A stretch of 64,000 nucleotides of DNA from Ponticaulis koreensis DSM 19734 (GCF_000420665.1 NZ_ATVJ01000001.1:496001-560000); one strand, 5' to 3'; shown: positions 34,502 through 43,670, counted from the stretch's first letter. A program made the numbers and translations. Notes: generated from the letters alone by a model not told the origin.

Positions 34502-35788
34502 ATGTCGATATCCAAATCAGCGCTCACATATGTCGGGATAACGCTTGTCGCGATTATCGTCTCATTCCTTCTGTTCCGCTTTATCGCCCCGCCGCCACCC
34601 AAAGAGGTTAGCTTTGCATCGGGTAGCGCTGGCGGCGCCTATGCGCAGGCAGCTCTCGATTATCAGGCCTTCTTTGCAGAAGAAGATGTCACGCTGAATG
34701 TCGTGAACACGACGGGTTCAGGCGATAATCTCGATCTTCTGCGTGCCGGTGAAGTGCAGGCGGCTATTGTGCAGGGCGGCGCGACACTTCCTGAAGACGA
34801 AGACGAGCTGCAATCTCTGGGCACGGTATTCTATGAGCCGCTCTGGGTGTTCTTCCGCGACAGCGCAGATGTCATGAACATCGACGATCTGGATCTTCGA
34901 AATTTCAGCAATATGCGTATCGCAGCCGGTTCGGAAACTTCAGGCACACGCCTTCTGGCAGACCGGATGCTGGCTGAAAACGAGGTCGACGCGACGTTAT
35001 TGCCGCTCTCGGGCGATGCTGGTGCGCAAGCGCTTCTGGCCGGAGAAGTGGACGTATTGATGGCCGTGTCCGGCCCGAGCGCACCATTTGTCTCTCAACT
35101 TCTGGCCGATCCCGATATCGCGGTTCTGAGCTTTCCCCGCGCCCTCGCCTATGAACGCCGGACACCTTACCTGAAGCGCGTCATCTTCCCTGAAGGCGGC
35201 CTCGATCTGGCAGACAACCTGCCATCGGATCCGATTGAACTGATTGCGCCAGTCGCCGAAATCATCGTGCGTGAAGACTTACATCCGGCTATTCAGGCCC
35301 TTTTGATCGAAGCGATGGTGGACCAGCACCGCGGCGGCACGCTTCTATCCGAGCCGGGTGTTTTCCCAAGCCCGAACCGCACAAACCTGCCTCTGTCTGA
35401 GGAGGCTGCCCGCTATTACGAAAAAGGCCCGAGCTTCCTGCGTAGCATGTTCCCATTTGGCGTTGCCAATTTCCTTGAACGCGCCTGGGTGCTCGCGATT
35501 CCGCTTCTGACGCTTGTCTTTCCGCTCATAAAAGCTGCACCGCCGCTTTATCGCTGGCGCACACGCCGCAAAATCTACATCTGGTATAAAGACCTTCGTA
35601 CACTGGAAGACCGTGGACGCGCGGCCCACACAATTCAGGAACGCGATAATGTAATCTACGAGCTGCAAGCCTTGCAGGCAGAAGTTGGCAATGTGGAAGT
35701 TCCTGAATCCTACACAGACGAACTTTATCGCCTGCGAAGTCACATTCTGTTTGTCAGCCAGCTCATGCAGCGCCTGAACGACAATTAG
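34502..35788 (+). CDS. TAXI-family TRAP substrate-binding protein with C-terminal membrane part
   Basis: A 428-residue protein of the TAXI group of TRAP binding proteins. The start of the mature domain, EVSFASGSAGGAYAQAALDY, and NTTGSGDNLDLLRAGEVQAAIVQGGA are typical. It has an N-terminal helix (residues 8-28) and, unusually, a second hydrophobic segment (about 327-346) with a basic Arg-rich cytoplasmic tail and a helical end. No TRAP permease is adjacent. The tail suggests it is a membrane-bound sensor or an orphan partner rather than a free periplasmic carrier. Confidence 0.87.
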   Translation: MSISKSALTYVGITLVAIIVSFLLFRFIAPPPPKEVSFASGSAGGAYAQAALDYQAFFAEEDVTLNVVNTTGSGDNLDLLRAGEVQAAIVQGGATLPEDEDELQSLGTVFYEPLWVFFRDSADVMNIDDLDLRNFSNMRIAAGSETSGTRLLADRMLAENEVDATLLPLSGDAGAQALLAGEVDVLMAVSGPSAPFVSQLLADPDIAVLSFPRALAYERRTPYLKRVIFPEGGLDLADNLPSDPIELIAPVAEIIVREDLHPAIQALLIEAMVDQHRGGTLLSEPGVFPSPNRTNLPLSEEAARYYEKGPSFLRSMFPFGVANFLERAWVLAIPLLTLVFPLIKAAPPLYRWRTRRKIYIWYKDLRTLEDRGRAAHTIQERDNVIYELQALQAEVGNVEVPESYTDELYRLRSHILFVSQLMQRLNDN

Positions 35789-35791
35789 CAC

Positions 35792-35974
35792 GTGAGTCGC
35801 CTGCCCTTTTCTTTACGCGAATTCCTGATCGGGTTCGCTGTGTGCTCCCTTTTCCTGGCTGCGCTAGTTTTTCTGTTTCTGCGCGACACACAATGGGGCG
35901 TGCTGGCGCCACTTCTCTCAGCAGTTTCCAGCTTCTGCGTCGTTCTGATTTCAATTGTAAAGCGACAGGACTAG
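35792..35974 (+). CDS. Small two-helix membrane protein
   Basis: A 60-residue protein with two hydrophobic segments (residues 10-30 and 36-56) joined by RDTQWG, ending in KRQD. It starts with GTG at 35792, three bases after the TAXI gene stop, so it is likely translated with it. No ribosome site is obvious. It may be a small partner of the TAXI protein. Confidence 0.6.
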   Translation: MSRLPFSLREFLIGFAVCSLFLAALVFLFLRDTQWGVLAPLLSAVSSFCVVLISIVKRQD

Positions 35975-35975
35975 A

Positions 35976-36737
35976 TCACCCAAGCCAACCGGCTTCGCGA
36001 ACCTTCGGGGCAAATGTGCGGCTGACCGGAACCTCAACATCCGATTTCAGGGTAATGGTCATTTTACCGCTGGACGTCGTCACCGACTTCACACCCGTTT
36101 CATTCACCCACCATGATCTATGCGTCTGAAGGCCGGGCGCGCGTTCCAACTGGTGCATAGCTGTGCTCAGGCGCTCCAGAAACAGATGCTCCCCGGCGCT
36201 GGTATGCACACGTAGATAATGGTCTTCGGACGAGATCGCATAGAGAGCGGCGTTCCGATAGGGAAGCGGCAAACGGGACATGAAGATCGCAATAGGATTC
36301 CCAGTTTCGTCAGTTCCGCCTTCAACGGCGGCATCGCCATTAGTTGCGCGATCCAGAAGATAGCCAAAAATTGTAATGCCAATCGAGATGACGAGCGCGA
36401 GGCTATAGACACGCGGATACTCGTCGAGTGGCACGCGTCCACCAAAGGCATGTTGCAGGATGATGAGCACCGGCGTCACGAACAGAGCGCATACAGCTGC
36501 GATCACTGCGAGAATGAGCCAGATGGGCAATCCATCCAGCCATTTCAGCGCAAGTGTCGCCGTGCCCCAGCCGATCACCGATCCGTAGATGACGAGTCCG
36601 GTCCAATAGCACCAGACCGCCCAGAAAGGGAGGCTGTTTCCCGCATTGAACGGATTGAGAATCGAGAGAAACGTGCCGATCCCGACAAGGATTGCCAGTT
36701 GGCGGCCGCGTTGTGCCCAGTCAATCGCGATACGCAA
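35976..36737 (-). CDS. Membrane-bound LytTR-type transcriptional regulator
   Basis: A 253-residue protein with four predicted membrane helices in its first 140 residues and a C-terminal LytTR DNA-binding domain: AISSEDHYLRVHTSAGEHLFLERLSTAMHQLE and HRSWWVNETGVKSV. The design joins a membrane sensor directly to DNA binding. The TTG at 36737 follows AGGGGAG by nine bases and is chosen over an upstream TTG without a site. It is divergent from a DUF2306 membrane protein, and a direct repeat pair lies between them. Confidence 0.87.
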   Translation of the reverse strand: MRIAIDWAQRGRQLAILVGIGTFLSILNPFNAGNSLPFWAVWCYWTGLVIYGSVIGWGTATLALKWLDGLPIWLILAVIAAVCALFVTPVLIILQHAFGGRVPLDEYPRVYSLALVISIGITIFGYLLDRATNGDAAVEGGTDETGNPIAIFMSRLPLPYRNAALYAISSEDHYLRVHTSAGEHLFLERLSTAMHQLERAPGLQTHRSWWVNETGVKSVTTSSGKMTITLKSDVEVPVSRTFAPKVREAGWLG

Positions 36738-36770
36738 AATGCAAACTCCCCTCAAACACCATGCAACTCA

Positions 36771-36806
36771 CGCTTCGTGAACGACATTAGCTGCGTTTCG
36801 CGAACC
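36771..36806. promoter_or_regulatory. Candidate LytTR binding site (direct repeat pair)
   Basis: Two 13-base direct repeats, CGCTTCGTGAACG at 36771-36783 and CGTTTCGCGAACC at 36794-36806, identical at 10 of 13 positions and 23 bases apart, about two helix turns. LytTR regulators commonly bind tandem direct repeats near this spacing. They lie between the LytTR gene and the DUF2306 gene. Confidence 0.5.
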
Positions 36807-36916
36807 TCGTCATCCCCTTCATGAAGATCAGCTCGCAGCAATCGCTCCCTTTGCCAGAATGGGGTCATCGGCACAACGCCAGACACATTCAACCGCGACC
36901 TACGGAGCCCGTCATC

Positions 36917-37471
36917 ATGTCTGATACACTTGTTTCCAAACCCTCACCACGTTTCCCGACGATCAACATTCCGGGCCTTACCAGATACCGGATCGCGGTT
37001 GTCTTTGCATTGGCTGCTTATAGCTTTCTGGCATACCAGATCGTCAGGGGCTCAGGTGTTATACCGCAGTTCCGGGTGGACCTTACGCCGCTCCTGACAG
37101 CGCCAATTGAAATTCAGATCCACGCCTATGGCGCAATTGCGACCTTCATCATTGGTCTGGTGCTTCTGTTTGCGCCAAAAGGTTTCCGCCTGCACCGGAC
37201 ACTTGGCTGGACATGGGTTGTCACCATGGCGATCACGGCAATCTCTTCCTTCTTTATCACCTCGTTCAGCCCGGTCCATTTCAGCCCGATCCATGCACTC
37301 TCCGCCTGGACGCTGATTGGTCTGCCAATGGGTATTGCCGCCATTCGTCGCCGCAAGGTTCAGGACCACCGTAAGAAAATGACCGGCATGTTTGTGGGCG
37401 GCATGATGATCGCTGGCCTGTTTTCCTTCCTGCCGGGTCGCCTGATGTTCAGCCTGTTCTTCTCATTCTGA
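36917..37471 (+). CDS. DUF2306 membrane protein
   Basis: A 184-residue protein with about four membrane helices. IQIHAYGAIATFIIGLVLLF and KGFRLHRTLGWTWV, with a conserved histidine in each, and SPIHALSAWTLI mark the DUF2306 family, a group with histidine-bearing helices that may bind haem or metal. The ATG at 36917 follows GGAG; the longer reading from 36821 is less likely. It is probably the target of the divergent LytTR regulator. Confidence 0.85.
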   Translation: MSDTLVSKPSPRFPTINIPGLTRYRIAVVFALAAYSFLAYQIVRGSGVIPQFRVDLTPLLTAPIEIQIHAYGAIATFIIGLVLLFAPKGFRLHRTLGWTWVVTMAITAISSFFITSFSPVHFSPIHALSAWTLIGLPMGIAAIRRRKVQDHRKKMTGMFVGGMMIAGLFSFLPGRLMFSLFFSF

Positions 37472-37503
37472 TCGACGACGACAAAATCTACCCGTCAGAG
37501 CCA

Positions 37504-37528
37504 CAGGCCGAAGCAAGACTTCGGCCTG
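37504..37528. terminator. Terminator after the DUF2306 gene
   Basis: A perfect ten-base stem CAGGCCGAAG / CTTCGGCCTG with a five-base loop, followed by ATTTCGTTTT. It lies 33 bases after the DUF2306 stop and before the phosphatase gene. Confidence 0.8.
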
Positions 37529-37550
37529 ATTTCGTTTTGAATTGAATTTT

Positions 37551-37578
37551 CTTTCATGGGGCGTCATGACAATGTCAT
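37551..37578 (+). promoter_or_regulatory. Pho-box-like tandem repeats upstream of the phosphatase
   Basis: Three seven-base repeats, CTTTCAT at 37551, GCGTCAT at 37561 and ATGTCAT at 37572, spaced 10 and 11 bases apart. They match the PhoB pattern CTGTCAT at 6, 5 and 6 of 7 positions. They end 39 bases before the PhoD-like gene. Confidence 0.55.
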
Positions 37579-37616
37579 CCATCCGGTCTAGCGGTCTGAC
37601 GAAACGGGAGAGCCTC

Positions 37617-38795
37617 ATGAAACATATTGGTGTCAGCCTTATTGCCCTTGCCGCGCTTGGCGCATGTGCAACTCAAACAGCAACGTCACCAGCAGCTGTC
37701 TCGCCGCAATCCGCTGAAGAAGCACTGAGCGTTTATTACCGCGCTATTCCGACGAGCGAGCTTCCGTCAGGTCCCGAAATTCTGCCGCTCAGCACATCAG
37801 AGGCGCTGACACGTGTCATCGTCGCGTCTTGCAATGATGAGGAACAGCCAAATCCGGCAATGGCGCGGATTGCCGAAGAAGACGCCGATCTGTTCCTTTT
37901 CATCGGCGACAATGTGTATGGCGACCGCGATGGCCGCAATTACGCCAATGCTGATTTCGAACTGGCCGAGCTTCACGAAAGCTATGCCGATCTTGGCGTA
38001 AGCGAGGCTTACAACGCCGTGGCTGCGGCCATGCCAATCCTCGCGACATGGGATGACCACGACTTCGGAATGAACGACTTTGGACGCAACTTCGCGGGCC
38101 GTATTCTGGCCGAACGCATGTTCGAAAACTTCTTCCACATGGATGACACCGAGATCGCAGACTATCCGGGCGTTTATTACTCTCGCATGGTCGGCCCTGA
38201 AGGCCAGCGAACACAGATCATCATGCTGGACACGCGCTTCTTCCGCTCAGACCTGATGCCGACCGATGATTATGGTGCAGCAGGCCGCGAACGCTATATT
38301 CCAAGTACTGACCCGGCGCAGGATATGCTGGGTGAAGCGCAATGGGCGTGGCTGGAACAGGAATTGTCCAAACCGGCGGACCTTCGTCTGCTCGTTTCAT
38401 CCATTCAGGTCATTCCCGATGTTCACGGCTGGGAAAGCTGGGACAAGATGCCGACAGAGCGCCAGCGTCTCTACGACATGATCGACGAGACAGAAGCAAA
38501 TGGTGTCGTGTTTGTCTCCGGCGACCGCCACACATCTTTTCTCTATAAAGACGAAGATCGCGGCGCGTACCCATTCTATGAAATTACGGCTTCATCTCTC
38601 AATGTCGCCTTCGCACGTGAGCCCGACTCCACAGAAGTCGATCCGCGCCAGCTTGGCCTCGGCTACACATTTGGTAATTACGGCGAAATCGAAATCGATT
38701 GGGACGCCCGCCAGATCAACTTCGTCATCAATGATGAAACTGGCGAAGAAGTCCGCTCAACATCGTTCTCCATGGACGAAATCAACGCTGGTTAA
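37617..38795 (+). CDS. PhoD-like alkaline phosphatase lipoprotein
   Basis: A 392-residue protein with a lipoprotein signal (lipobox LGAC, cysteine near residue 17) and a PhoD/metallophosphatase core. The metal-site segments are ASCNDEEQPNP, LFLFIGDNVYGD, ILATWDDHDFGMND and FVSGDRHTSFLY. PhoD-type enzymes release phosphate from phosphodiesters and monoesters using Fe and Ca. The ATG at 37617 follows GGGAG by eight bases. The upstream Pho-box-like array suggests induction when phosphate is scarce. Confidence 0.9.
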   Translation: MKHIGVSLIALAALGACATQTATSPAAVSPQSAEEALSVYYRAIPTSELPSGPEILPLSTSEALTRVIVASCNDEEQPNPAMARIAEEDADLFLFIGDNVYGDRDGRNYANADFELAELHESYADLGVSEAYNAVAAAMPILATWDDHDFGMNDFGRNFAGRILAERMFENFFHMDDTEIADYPGVYYSRMVGPEGQRTQIIMLDTRFFRSDLMPTDDYGAAGRERYIPSTDPAQDMLGEAQWAWLEQELSKPADLRLLVSSIQVIPDVHGWESWDKMPTERQRLYDMIDETEANGVVFVSGDRHTSFLYKDEDRGAYPFYEITASSLNVAFAREPDSTEVDPRQLGLGYTFGNYGEIEIDWDARQINFVINDETGEEVRSTSFSMDEINAG

Positions 38796-38798
38796 GCC

Positions 38799-40046
38799 GT
38801 GACTGCCTTTCGCAATGTAGCCTCTCTTATTCTCGCAGCAGCTTTGCTGCAGGTCGCTGGCGGCCTGCTGGGCGTTGTCGTGCCTCTGGCGCTTGGCGAC
38901 GTCGGTGTGTCTGATGCGATTGTAGGTCTCATTGCGGGCATTTACTCAGCCGGCTTTATGGCGGGTGCAGCTCTCGCGCCAAAGATGATCCGCGAGATTG
39001 CCAATATTCGGGTGTTTGCCTTCGCTGCCGCGTTAGGTGCCAGCATGGCGTTGCTCATGGCACTTTTCCGCGATCCGTTCACATGGTCGATTGCACGGTT
39101 TGCGCAAGGCATCGGCATCGCGCTCATGTTTGCGAGCGTTGAAAGCTGGATGACCGAAGCGACGCCGCAGAGCCAGCGTGGCTCTGTCATCGGCATTTAT
39201 CACGTGGTTGCCAAAATGGCGCTGATCCTTGGTCCATTTCTGGCCGTCGGGAATGCACCGGCCGATCTGGAGCCTTATATCTGGTGCGGCGTCTTCCTCG
39301 CATTCTCTCTCATGCCAGTGTGCATCACGAAAAGCCTGCAACCGGCGCCGCCTGATCCCGCGCCTTTTCCGTTCCGGCGCATGTATGAAGTGGCACCCGC
39401 CGCCGTTATCGGTGTGTTCATTGCCGGTTTCTCCAATACCGGCTTTCTCTCTCTCTTGCCGCTCTACGCGCAGCAGGCAGGTGGAACGACCTCAGTTGCA
39501 ACCGCAGCTGCCACCCTGATGGCTGCCGCCTATTTTGGCGGCGTACTCAGCCAGTGGCCTGCAGGTTATCTGTCTGATCGTGTCGACCGACGCGTCGTGA
39601 TCGGCGGAATGGGGCTTATTTCTGCGTTCGCCGCAATCGCCCTCATCTTCCTGAACGCACCCGGCAGCCTGATCACTCAGGCGCTGATCGGCCTTTGGGG
39701 CGCAGGCGCGCTTTCATTTTACGGTCTTTGTATTGCACACGCGGCTGACCGGTGCGAGCCATCAAAATTTGCGCGCATGCTGTCGGGCCTCTTATTTGTA
39801 TGGGCGGCTGGTTCCGTCATTGGCCCGATGGTTTTCGGCCTTGTCATGTCGTCGCCGCTCGGAACGCGCGGCCTCTTCATTCTGGAAGCCGTTATCGGAT
39901 TTGTCCTGTTTGTTCTGATGGTGTGGCGTCGTCAGGCGAAGGCTCCGGTTGTCGAGGAAGAGCGCGAATCTTACGAAATGGTGCAGCCGACATCTGTGGT
40001 CGGCGCGGAAATCGACCCTCGTACAGACGAAGAGCAGGCAGCATAA
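38799..40046 (+). CDS. MFS-family transporter
   Basis: A 415-residue transporter with about twelve membrane helices, of the YcaD/UMF-like group: ALLQVAGGLLGVVVPLALGDVGVSDAIVGLIAG at the start and RFAQGIGIALMFASVESWMTEA in the fourth and fifth helices. The substrate is not known. It starts with GTG at 38799, three bases after the phosphatase stop, so the two probably form one message. The C-terminal tail is acidic (EEERESYE). Confidence 0.9.
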   Translation: MTAFRNVASLILAAALLQVAGGLLGVVVPLALGDVGVSDAIVGLIAGIYSAGFMAGAALAPKMIREIANIRVFAFAAALGASMALLMALFRDPFTWSIARFAQGIGIALMFASVESWMTEATPQSQRGSVIGIYHVVAKMALILGPFLAVGNAPADLEPYIWCGVFLAFSLMPVCITKSLQPAPPDPAPFPFRRMYEVAPAAVIGVFIAGFSNTGFLSLLPLYAQQAGGTTSVATAAATLMAAAYFGGVLSQWPAGYLSDRVDRRVVIGGMGLISAFAAIALIFLNAPGSLITQALIGLWGAGALSFYGLCIAHAADRCEPSKFARMLSGLLFVWAAGSVIGPMVFGLVMSSPLGTRGLFILEAVIGFVLFVLMVWRRQAKAPVVEEERESYEMVQPTSVVGAEIDPRTDEEQAA

Positions 40047-40177
40047 CGCCAATCTCTGACGGGAATAATTTCCCGTAAAAATCCGAGTTTTCTCGTCTGG
40101 TGGAAATAAAGTGACCATCAAACCGGTAAAAACCCATATATTTGGCCTTCAGAGGGACAATCACACCAAAGATGGAG

Positions 40178-40205
40178 TTGCACACCCCTAGTGCATTGTT
40201 ATAAC
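40178..40205 (+). promoter_or_regulatory. Predicted promoter of sucC
   Basis: TTGCAC at 40178-40183 and TATAAC at 40200-40205 with 16 bases between form a near-consensus sigma-70 promoter, 55 bases before the sucC ATG. TGCAC (40179-40183) and GTGCA (40191-40195) form a short inverted repeat across it that could serve a regulator. Confidence 0.65.
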
Positions 40206-40260
40206 CCGGTCCTGTCTTAGGGGGCGAACCGCCTTCACAAACAAATAAGAGGCAGCATCC

Positions 40261-41454
40261 ATGAACATTCACGAGCACCAGGCCAAGGCAGTTCTGAAGT
40301 CTTTCGGCGCACCGGTTGCAGACGGCTATGCCGTATTCTCTGTAGAAGAAGCAGCGGAAGCTGCGGCTAAACTCCCGGGTCCTCTCTGGGTCGTGAAAAG
40401 CCAGATCCACGCAGGTGGCCGCGGCAAAGGTAAGTTCAAAGAAGCTGAAGCTGGCGAAAAAGGTGGCGTTCGCCTCGCATTCTCTCCGGACGAAGTTTAC
40501 GAACACGTCAAAGCTATGCTCGGCAACACTCTGGTCACGCACCAGACTGGCCCGGAAGGCAAGCAGGTCAACCGCATCTACATCGAAGATGGCGCTGACA
40601 TTAAATCAGAGCTTTACTGCTCGCTCCTCGTAAACCGCGAAACAGGCAAGCCGGCATTCGTCGTGTCTACTGAAGGCGGTATGGACATTGAGGAAGTTGC
40701 AGCAGAAACACCTGAGAAAATCCTCACAATCAACATCGAGCCAACAACTGGCGTTACAGATGCAGACTGCGAAGCGCTCTGCAACGCGCTGAACCTTGAA
40801 GGCACTTCTAAAGAAGACGGCTACAAACTGTTCCCGATCCTCTACAAAGCCTTCACTGAAAAAGACATGGCGATGCTGGAAGTGAACCCGCTGATCGTTA
40901 TGGAAGACGAGCACCTGCGCGTTCTCGACGCGAAAGTGTCTTTCGACGGTAACGCTCTGTTCCGCCACCCTGACATTCAGGAACTGCGCGACAAAACAGA
41001 AGAAGACGAGAAAGAAATCGAAGCTCACGAGTGGGACCTCGCTTACATTTCTCTCGACGGTACAATCGGCTGTATGGTGAACGGTGCTGGTCTCGCTATG
41101 GCGACCATGGACATCATCAAACTCTACGGTGCTGAGCCAGCTAACTTCTGTGACGTTGGCGGCGGCGCATCTGCGGAGAAAGTTGCTGCTGCGTTCAAGA
41201 TCATCATGAAGGACCCGAATGTTGAGGGCATCCTCGTCAACATCTTCGGCGGCATCATGAAGTGTGACGTCATCGCGGAAGGCGTTCTGCAGGCTGTTAA
41301 AGAAACAAACCTGTCAGTTCCGCTGGTTGTTCGCCTTGAAGGTACCAACGTAGAGCGCGGTAAAGAGATCATTGCGAACTCTGGCCTCAACGTGATCCCG
41401 GCTGACGATCTCGACGACGCAGCTAAGAAAATCACTGACGCTGTTAAGAAGTAA
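40261..41454 (+). CDS. sucC: Succinyl-CoA synthetase beta subunit
   Basis: A 397-residue SucC, the ATP-grasp subunit that converts succinyl-CoA to succinate with formation of ATP or GTP. The start [19 protein letters not shown], the [20 protein letters not shown] stretch and [17 protein letters not shown] are all normal. Codon use is strongly biased, as for a highly expressed gene. It has a good promoter and, unusually, its own terminator right after the stop, while sucD lies 5.8 kb away. Confidence 0.97.
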   Translation: MNIHEHQAKAVLKSFGAPVADGYAVFSVEEAAEAAAKLPGPLWVVKSQIHAGGRGKGKFKEAEAGEKGGVRLAFSPDEVYEHVKAMLGNTLVTHQTGPEGKQVNRIYIEDGADIKSELYCSLLVNRETGKPAFVVSTEGGMDIEEVAAETPEKILTINIEPTTGVTDADCEALCNALNLEGTSKEDGYKLFPILYKAFTEKDMAMLEVNPLIVMEDEHLRVLDAKVSFDGNALFRHPDIQELRDKTEEDEKEIEAHEWDLAYISLDGTIGCMVNGAGLAMATMDIIKLYGAEPANFCDVGGGASAEKVAAAFKIIMKDPNVEGILVNIFGGIMKCDVIAEGVLQAVKETNLSVPLVVRLEGTNVERGKEIIANSGLNVIPADDLDDAAKKITDAVKK

Positions 41455-41478
41455 GCTTTCTGCTGATCTTTGAATTCG

Positions 41479-41507
41479 AAAAGGCGGGCCATTGGTCCGC
41501 CTTTTTT
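41479..41507 (+). terminator. Terminator after sucC
   Basis: Hairpin AAGGCGG / CCGCCTT with an inner CC-ATT-GG stem and a TTTTTT tail, 25 bases after the sucC stop. It separates sucC from everything downstream, including sucD. Confidence 0.88.
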
Positions 41508-41517
41508 GTGAAAGGGC

Positions 41518-41856
41518 ATGACCATGATCGTCTACAAAATCTTCCGCGCCGATGAGCAGGCTGCATTCGAAGCCGCGGGCCGCACATCGGGCGCACCGAT
41601 CGACCTTCAGGATGGCTATGTTCACATGTCTACGGCCGAACAGGTGAAAGAAACAGCAGCGAAGCACTTCGCGGCTGAAGACAATCTCTACCTTCTGGCA
41701 ATTGAAACCGACCGTCTTGGCGATGAAATAAGATGGGAAGTCTCTCGCGGCGGCGCTGAATTCCCGCACCTTTATCGCGATCTTCTCGCCAGCGATGTTG
41801 TCTGGACAAAAACGCTGAAGCTCGGCCCGGACGGGCATGAATTCCCGCCGCTCTGA
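41518..41856 (+). CDS. DUF952-family protein
   Basis: A 112-residue soluble protein of the DUF952 family. The start [21 protein letters not shown] and the [28 protein letters not shown] stretch are the recognisable parts; DGHEFPPL near the end is also typical. The family has no proven activity. An AAAGGG site precedes the ATG. It lies directly after the sucC terminator. Confidence 0.85.
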   Translation: MTMIVYKIFRADEQAAFEAAGRTSGAPIDLQDGYVHMSTAEQVKETAAKHFAAEDNLYLLAIETDRLGDEIRWEVSRGGAEFPHLYRDLLASDVVWTKTLKLGPDGHEFPPL

Positions 41857-41987
41857 CGAGCCGTCGTCCCGCCTTCCAATTCCCCAGTTAGTTGTGTCTC
41901 AACGCCTTTGCTGCGATCAGGACTTGGCGAACTGTATTCCTTGAGTACAAATACACCGCTGCAAACGTTTCCTGTACGGAGTTTTCG

Positions 41988-42341
41988 ATGAAACGTGTTC
42001 CTGGTCTTTTGGGTGCCCTATCGCTGATGATTATGCCCGCGCACAGTGATGACGCATTCCACCGGCGTGCTTATGAAACCTGTATTGCACATCTGGAGCA
42101 CCACATCTTCCCATCTGGAGACGGTCTGGTCGTCTATCCACATCAACAAGGGTCAGTTCAGGTTGGCGACGGTGAAGTTGTGATCAATTTCCCCCAAGGC
42201 AGCATTCTCAACGGCGAAAGCAATGACGGCATTTGGGGCTATGAACTGAGCGCTGAATGCGTTGCGCACCCGGACTCAAATGTCATTTCCCAGATCATCG
42301 TAAATGGTCAGCCTGTAAATCATCGAACGATTTCGTTCTGA
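41988..42341 (+). CDS. Small exported protein, unknown function
   Basis: A 117-residue protein with a signal peptide (MKRVPGLLGALSLMIMPAHS) followed by a beta-rich domain with two cysteines (ETC and AEC) that could be linked. The ATG follows GGAG by eight bases; the longer reading adds 32 residues without support. It is the first exported protein of the group between sucC and sucD. Not recognised. Confidence 0.68.
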   Translation: MKRVPGLLGALSLMIMPAHSDDAFHRRAYETCIAHLEHHIFPSGDGLVVYPHQQGSVQVGDGEVVINFPQGSILNGESNDGIWGYELSAECVAHPDSNVISQIIVNGQPVNHRTISF

Positions 42342-42440
42342 TACTTCGCGCCAAAATAAAAGCACGACAATTTTAAATTCAGGATTGCCGCCACTAATCC
42401 TTTCGCATAGCTTTTCTCCGGGAAAAGCAGGGGGTTGGGC

Positions 42441-43007
42441 ATGAAAGCCTTTTTCGGATTTCTGATAATCGTCGCACTCGTACTGGGCGGCGCTTATCTT
42501 GGCAGAGCATTCATCGTCGATAAGCTCTACCCTGATTCCGAGATTTTCTCTGATGAGATTGGCATCTTGCCGCACGATATGGCCGTCAAAGAATACTCGG
42601 TAAGCCAGCCTTCCGAGATGATGATCCGCGTTACCTTTCTGGATGGAACAGAGAGCCTGGTAACCGTCTCGCAAAGTGATGAGGATCGCGATTGGGAGAA
42701 CGGTGTTTCAGGCCCGCTGCCTGTACAATTTTCTATTTCGAGCGGACGCTACTCAACTGAATGGTTCCCAGCTCAGGCAGATGAGACCTTCCGTGTTGCG
42801 CTCGCCAATATTGCAGCCAGCCGCCTCGCCGAAGTGGGCACGCTCTCCAGGATTACTGTTTATCGCCGCGAACCGATTCCAGCCTGGATCGCCGCGCTCG
42901 TACCTCAAGCCTATGACATTGAAGGCGCACGTATTCGGCGCTTCGATCCTGACAAGGACATCGACACCGAAAACATCATGAACTTTGTCTATGAGATGGA
43001 TGATTAA
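42441..43007 (+). CDS. Membrane-anchored protein, unknown function
   Basis: A 188-residue protein with one N-terminal helix (residues 2-20) and a soluble domain rich in charged residues. The ATG at 42441 follows a GGGGG run; a TTG two codons earlier is possible. Its stop is directly followed by the ATG of the next exported protein, so the two are coupled. No known domain seen. Confidence 0.7.
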   Translation: MKAFFGFLIIVALVLGGAYLGRAFIVDKLYPDSEIFSDEIGILPHDMAVKEYSVSQPSEMMIRVTFLDGTESLVTVSQSDEDRDWENGVSGPLPVQFSISSGRYSTEWFPAQADETFRVALANIAASRLAEVGTLSRITVYRREPIPAWIAALVPQAYDIEGARIRRFDPDKDIDTENIMNFVYEMDD

Positions 43008-43571
43008 ATGCGCGCCTCGTTTTTCGCACTCGCGACCGCTTCTGCCATCCTCGCAGCCCCTGCGAACGCACAGCATTTGCCCGCAGCAGCCCCGGCAGGC
43101 ATGGACCCGCTTTCTACTCTATTCATTGAGGCGTGCGAGAGATACGGCCGCGGAGTGCACAATGATGACGGCACACTCGCAGCGGCCGGCTTCACATTTC
43201 TTGGCGGATTTGCGCTCGAAGGAAATGATCACCAACCAGAACATAACTCGCGGTTTGGGAATTTTCTTCCGGGCACTGAACGCAATCACGAACAGGCTCA
43301 GATCACTTTCATGAAGTGGTACCATGATGACGGAAGACCTGAATATTTCTGTCATCTTCTGGTGGATGAGGACACGAATGCGCTGAACCGGTTCAGCCCG
43401 AACTCATTCCACCTTCTGACCGATTTCGACTATTACCCGCCCCGGCCCGGAGACGTAGGTTACGGCGCAACCGAAGACTGGGAAGTAGACGCCCGCGACC
43501 GTTACACAAAGATCAGCCTTGATAGCCAGGATGGCGACTGGTCTGTCTCGATCACGTCTTACCCGCACTAA
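43008..43571 (+). CDS. Exported protein of a paralogous pair (copy A)
   Basis: A 187-residue exported protein: signal peptide MRASFFALATASAILAAPANA, then the strongly conserved mature start AQHLPAAAPAGMDPLS, and FIEACERYGRG. The protein at 45946 shares AQHLPxxAPAGMDPLSxxFIEAC, a later FxPxSFxxLxDFxxYxPP block and DAWELHGNDRYT-like DWEVDARDRYT, so the two are clear paralogues. They flank the copper monooxygenase fusion. Two cysteines (EAC, FYC-like YFC) may pair. Unknown function; possibly a partner or substrate-binding protein of that enzyme. Confidence 0.78.
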   Translation: MRASFFALATASAILAAPANAQHLPAAAPAGMDPLSTLFIEACERYGRGVHNDDGTLAAAGFTFLGGFALEGNDHQPEHNSRFGNFLPGTERNHEQAQITFMKWYHDDGRPEYFCHLLVDEDTNALNRFSPNSFHLLTDFDYYPPRPGDVGYGATEDWEVDARDRYTKISLDSQDGDWSVSITSYPH

Positions 43572-43604
43572 GGCAGCGCTGAACAATTTTCAGAAAAATT
43601 TGAA

Positions 43605-43670
43605 TTATCGCGACGGAACACGTTCACAATCTCGTTAGATTGGTGAGGTTGTTGCCGACTAACGCGATAA
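43605..43670. promoter_or_regulatory. Distant inverted repeat upstream of the monooxygenase gene
   Basis: TTATCGCG at 43605-43612 and its reverse complement CGCGATAA at 43663-43670, 50 bases apart, in a 190-base AT-rich region before the gene at 43763. It could be a pair of half-sites. Weak evidence. Confidence 0.35.

Noticed and set aside
40047-40260. Riboswitch or sucC-type RNA motif upstream of sucC
   Set aside because: Only a promoter and a short hairpin (ACGGGAA/TTCCCGT at 40059-40076) are visible; no known RNA consensus could be matched by eye.
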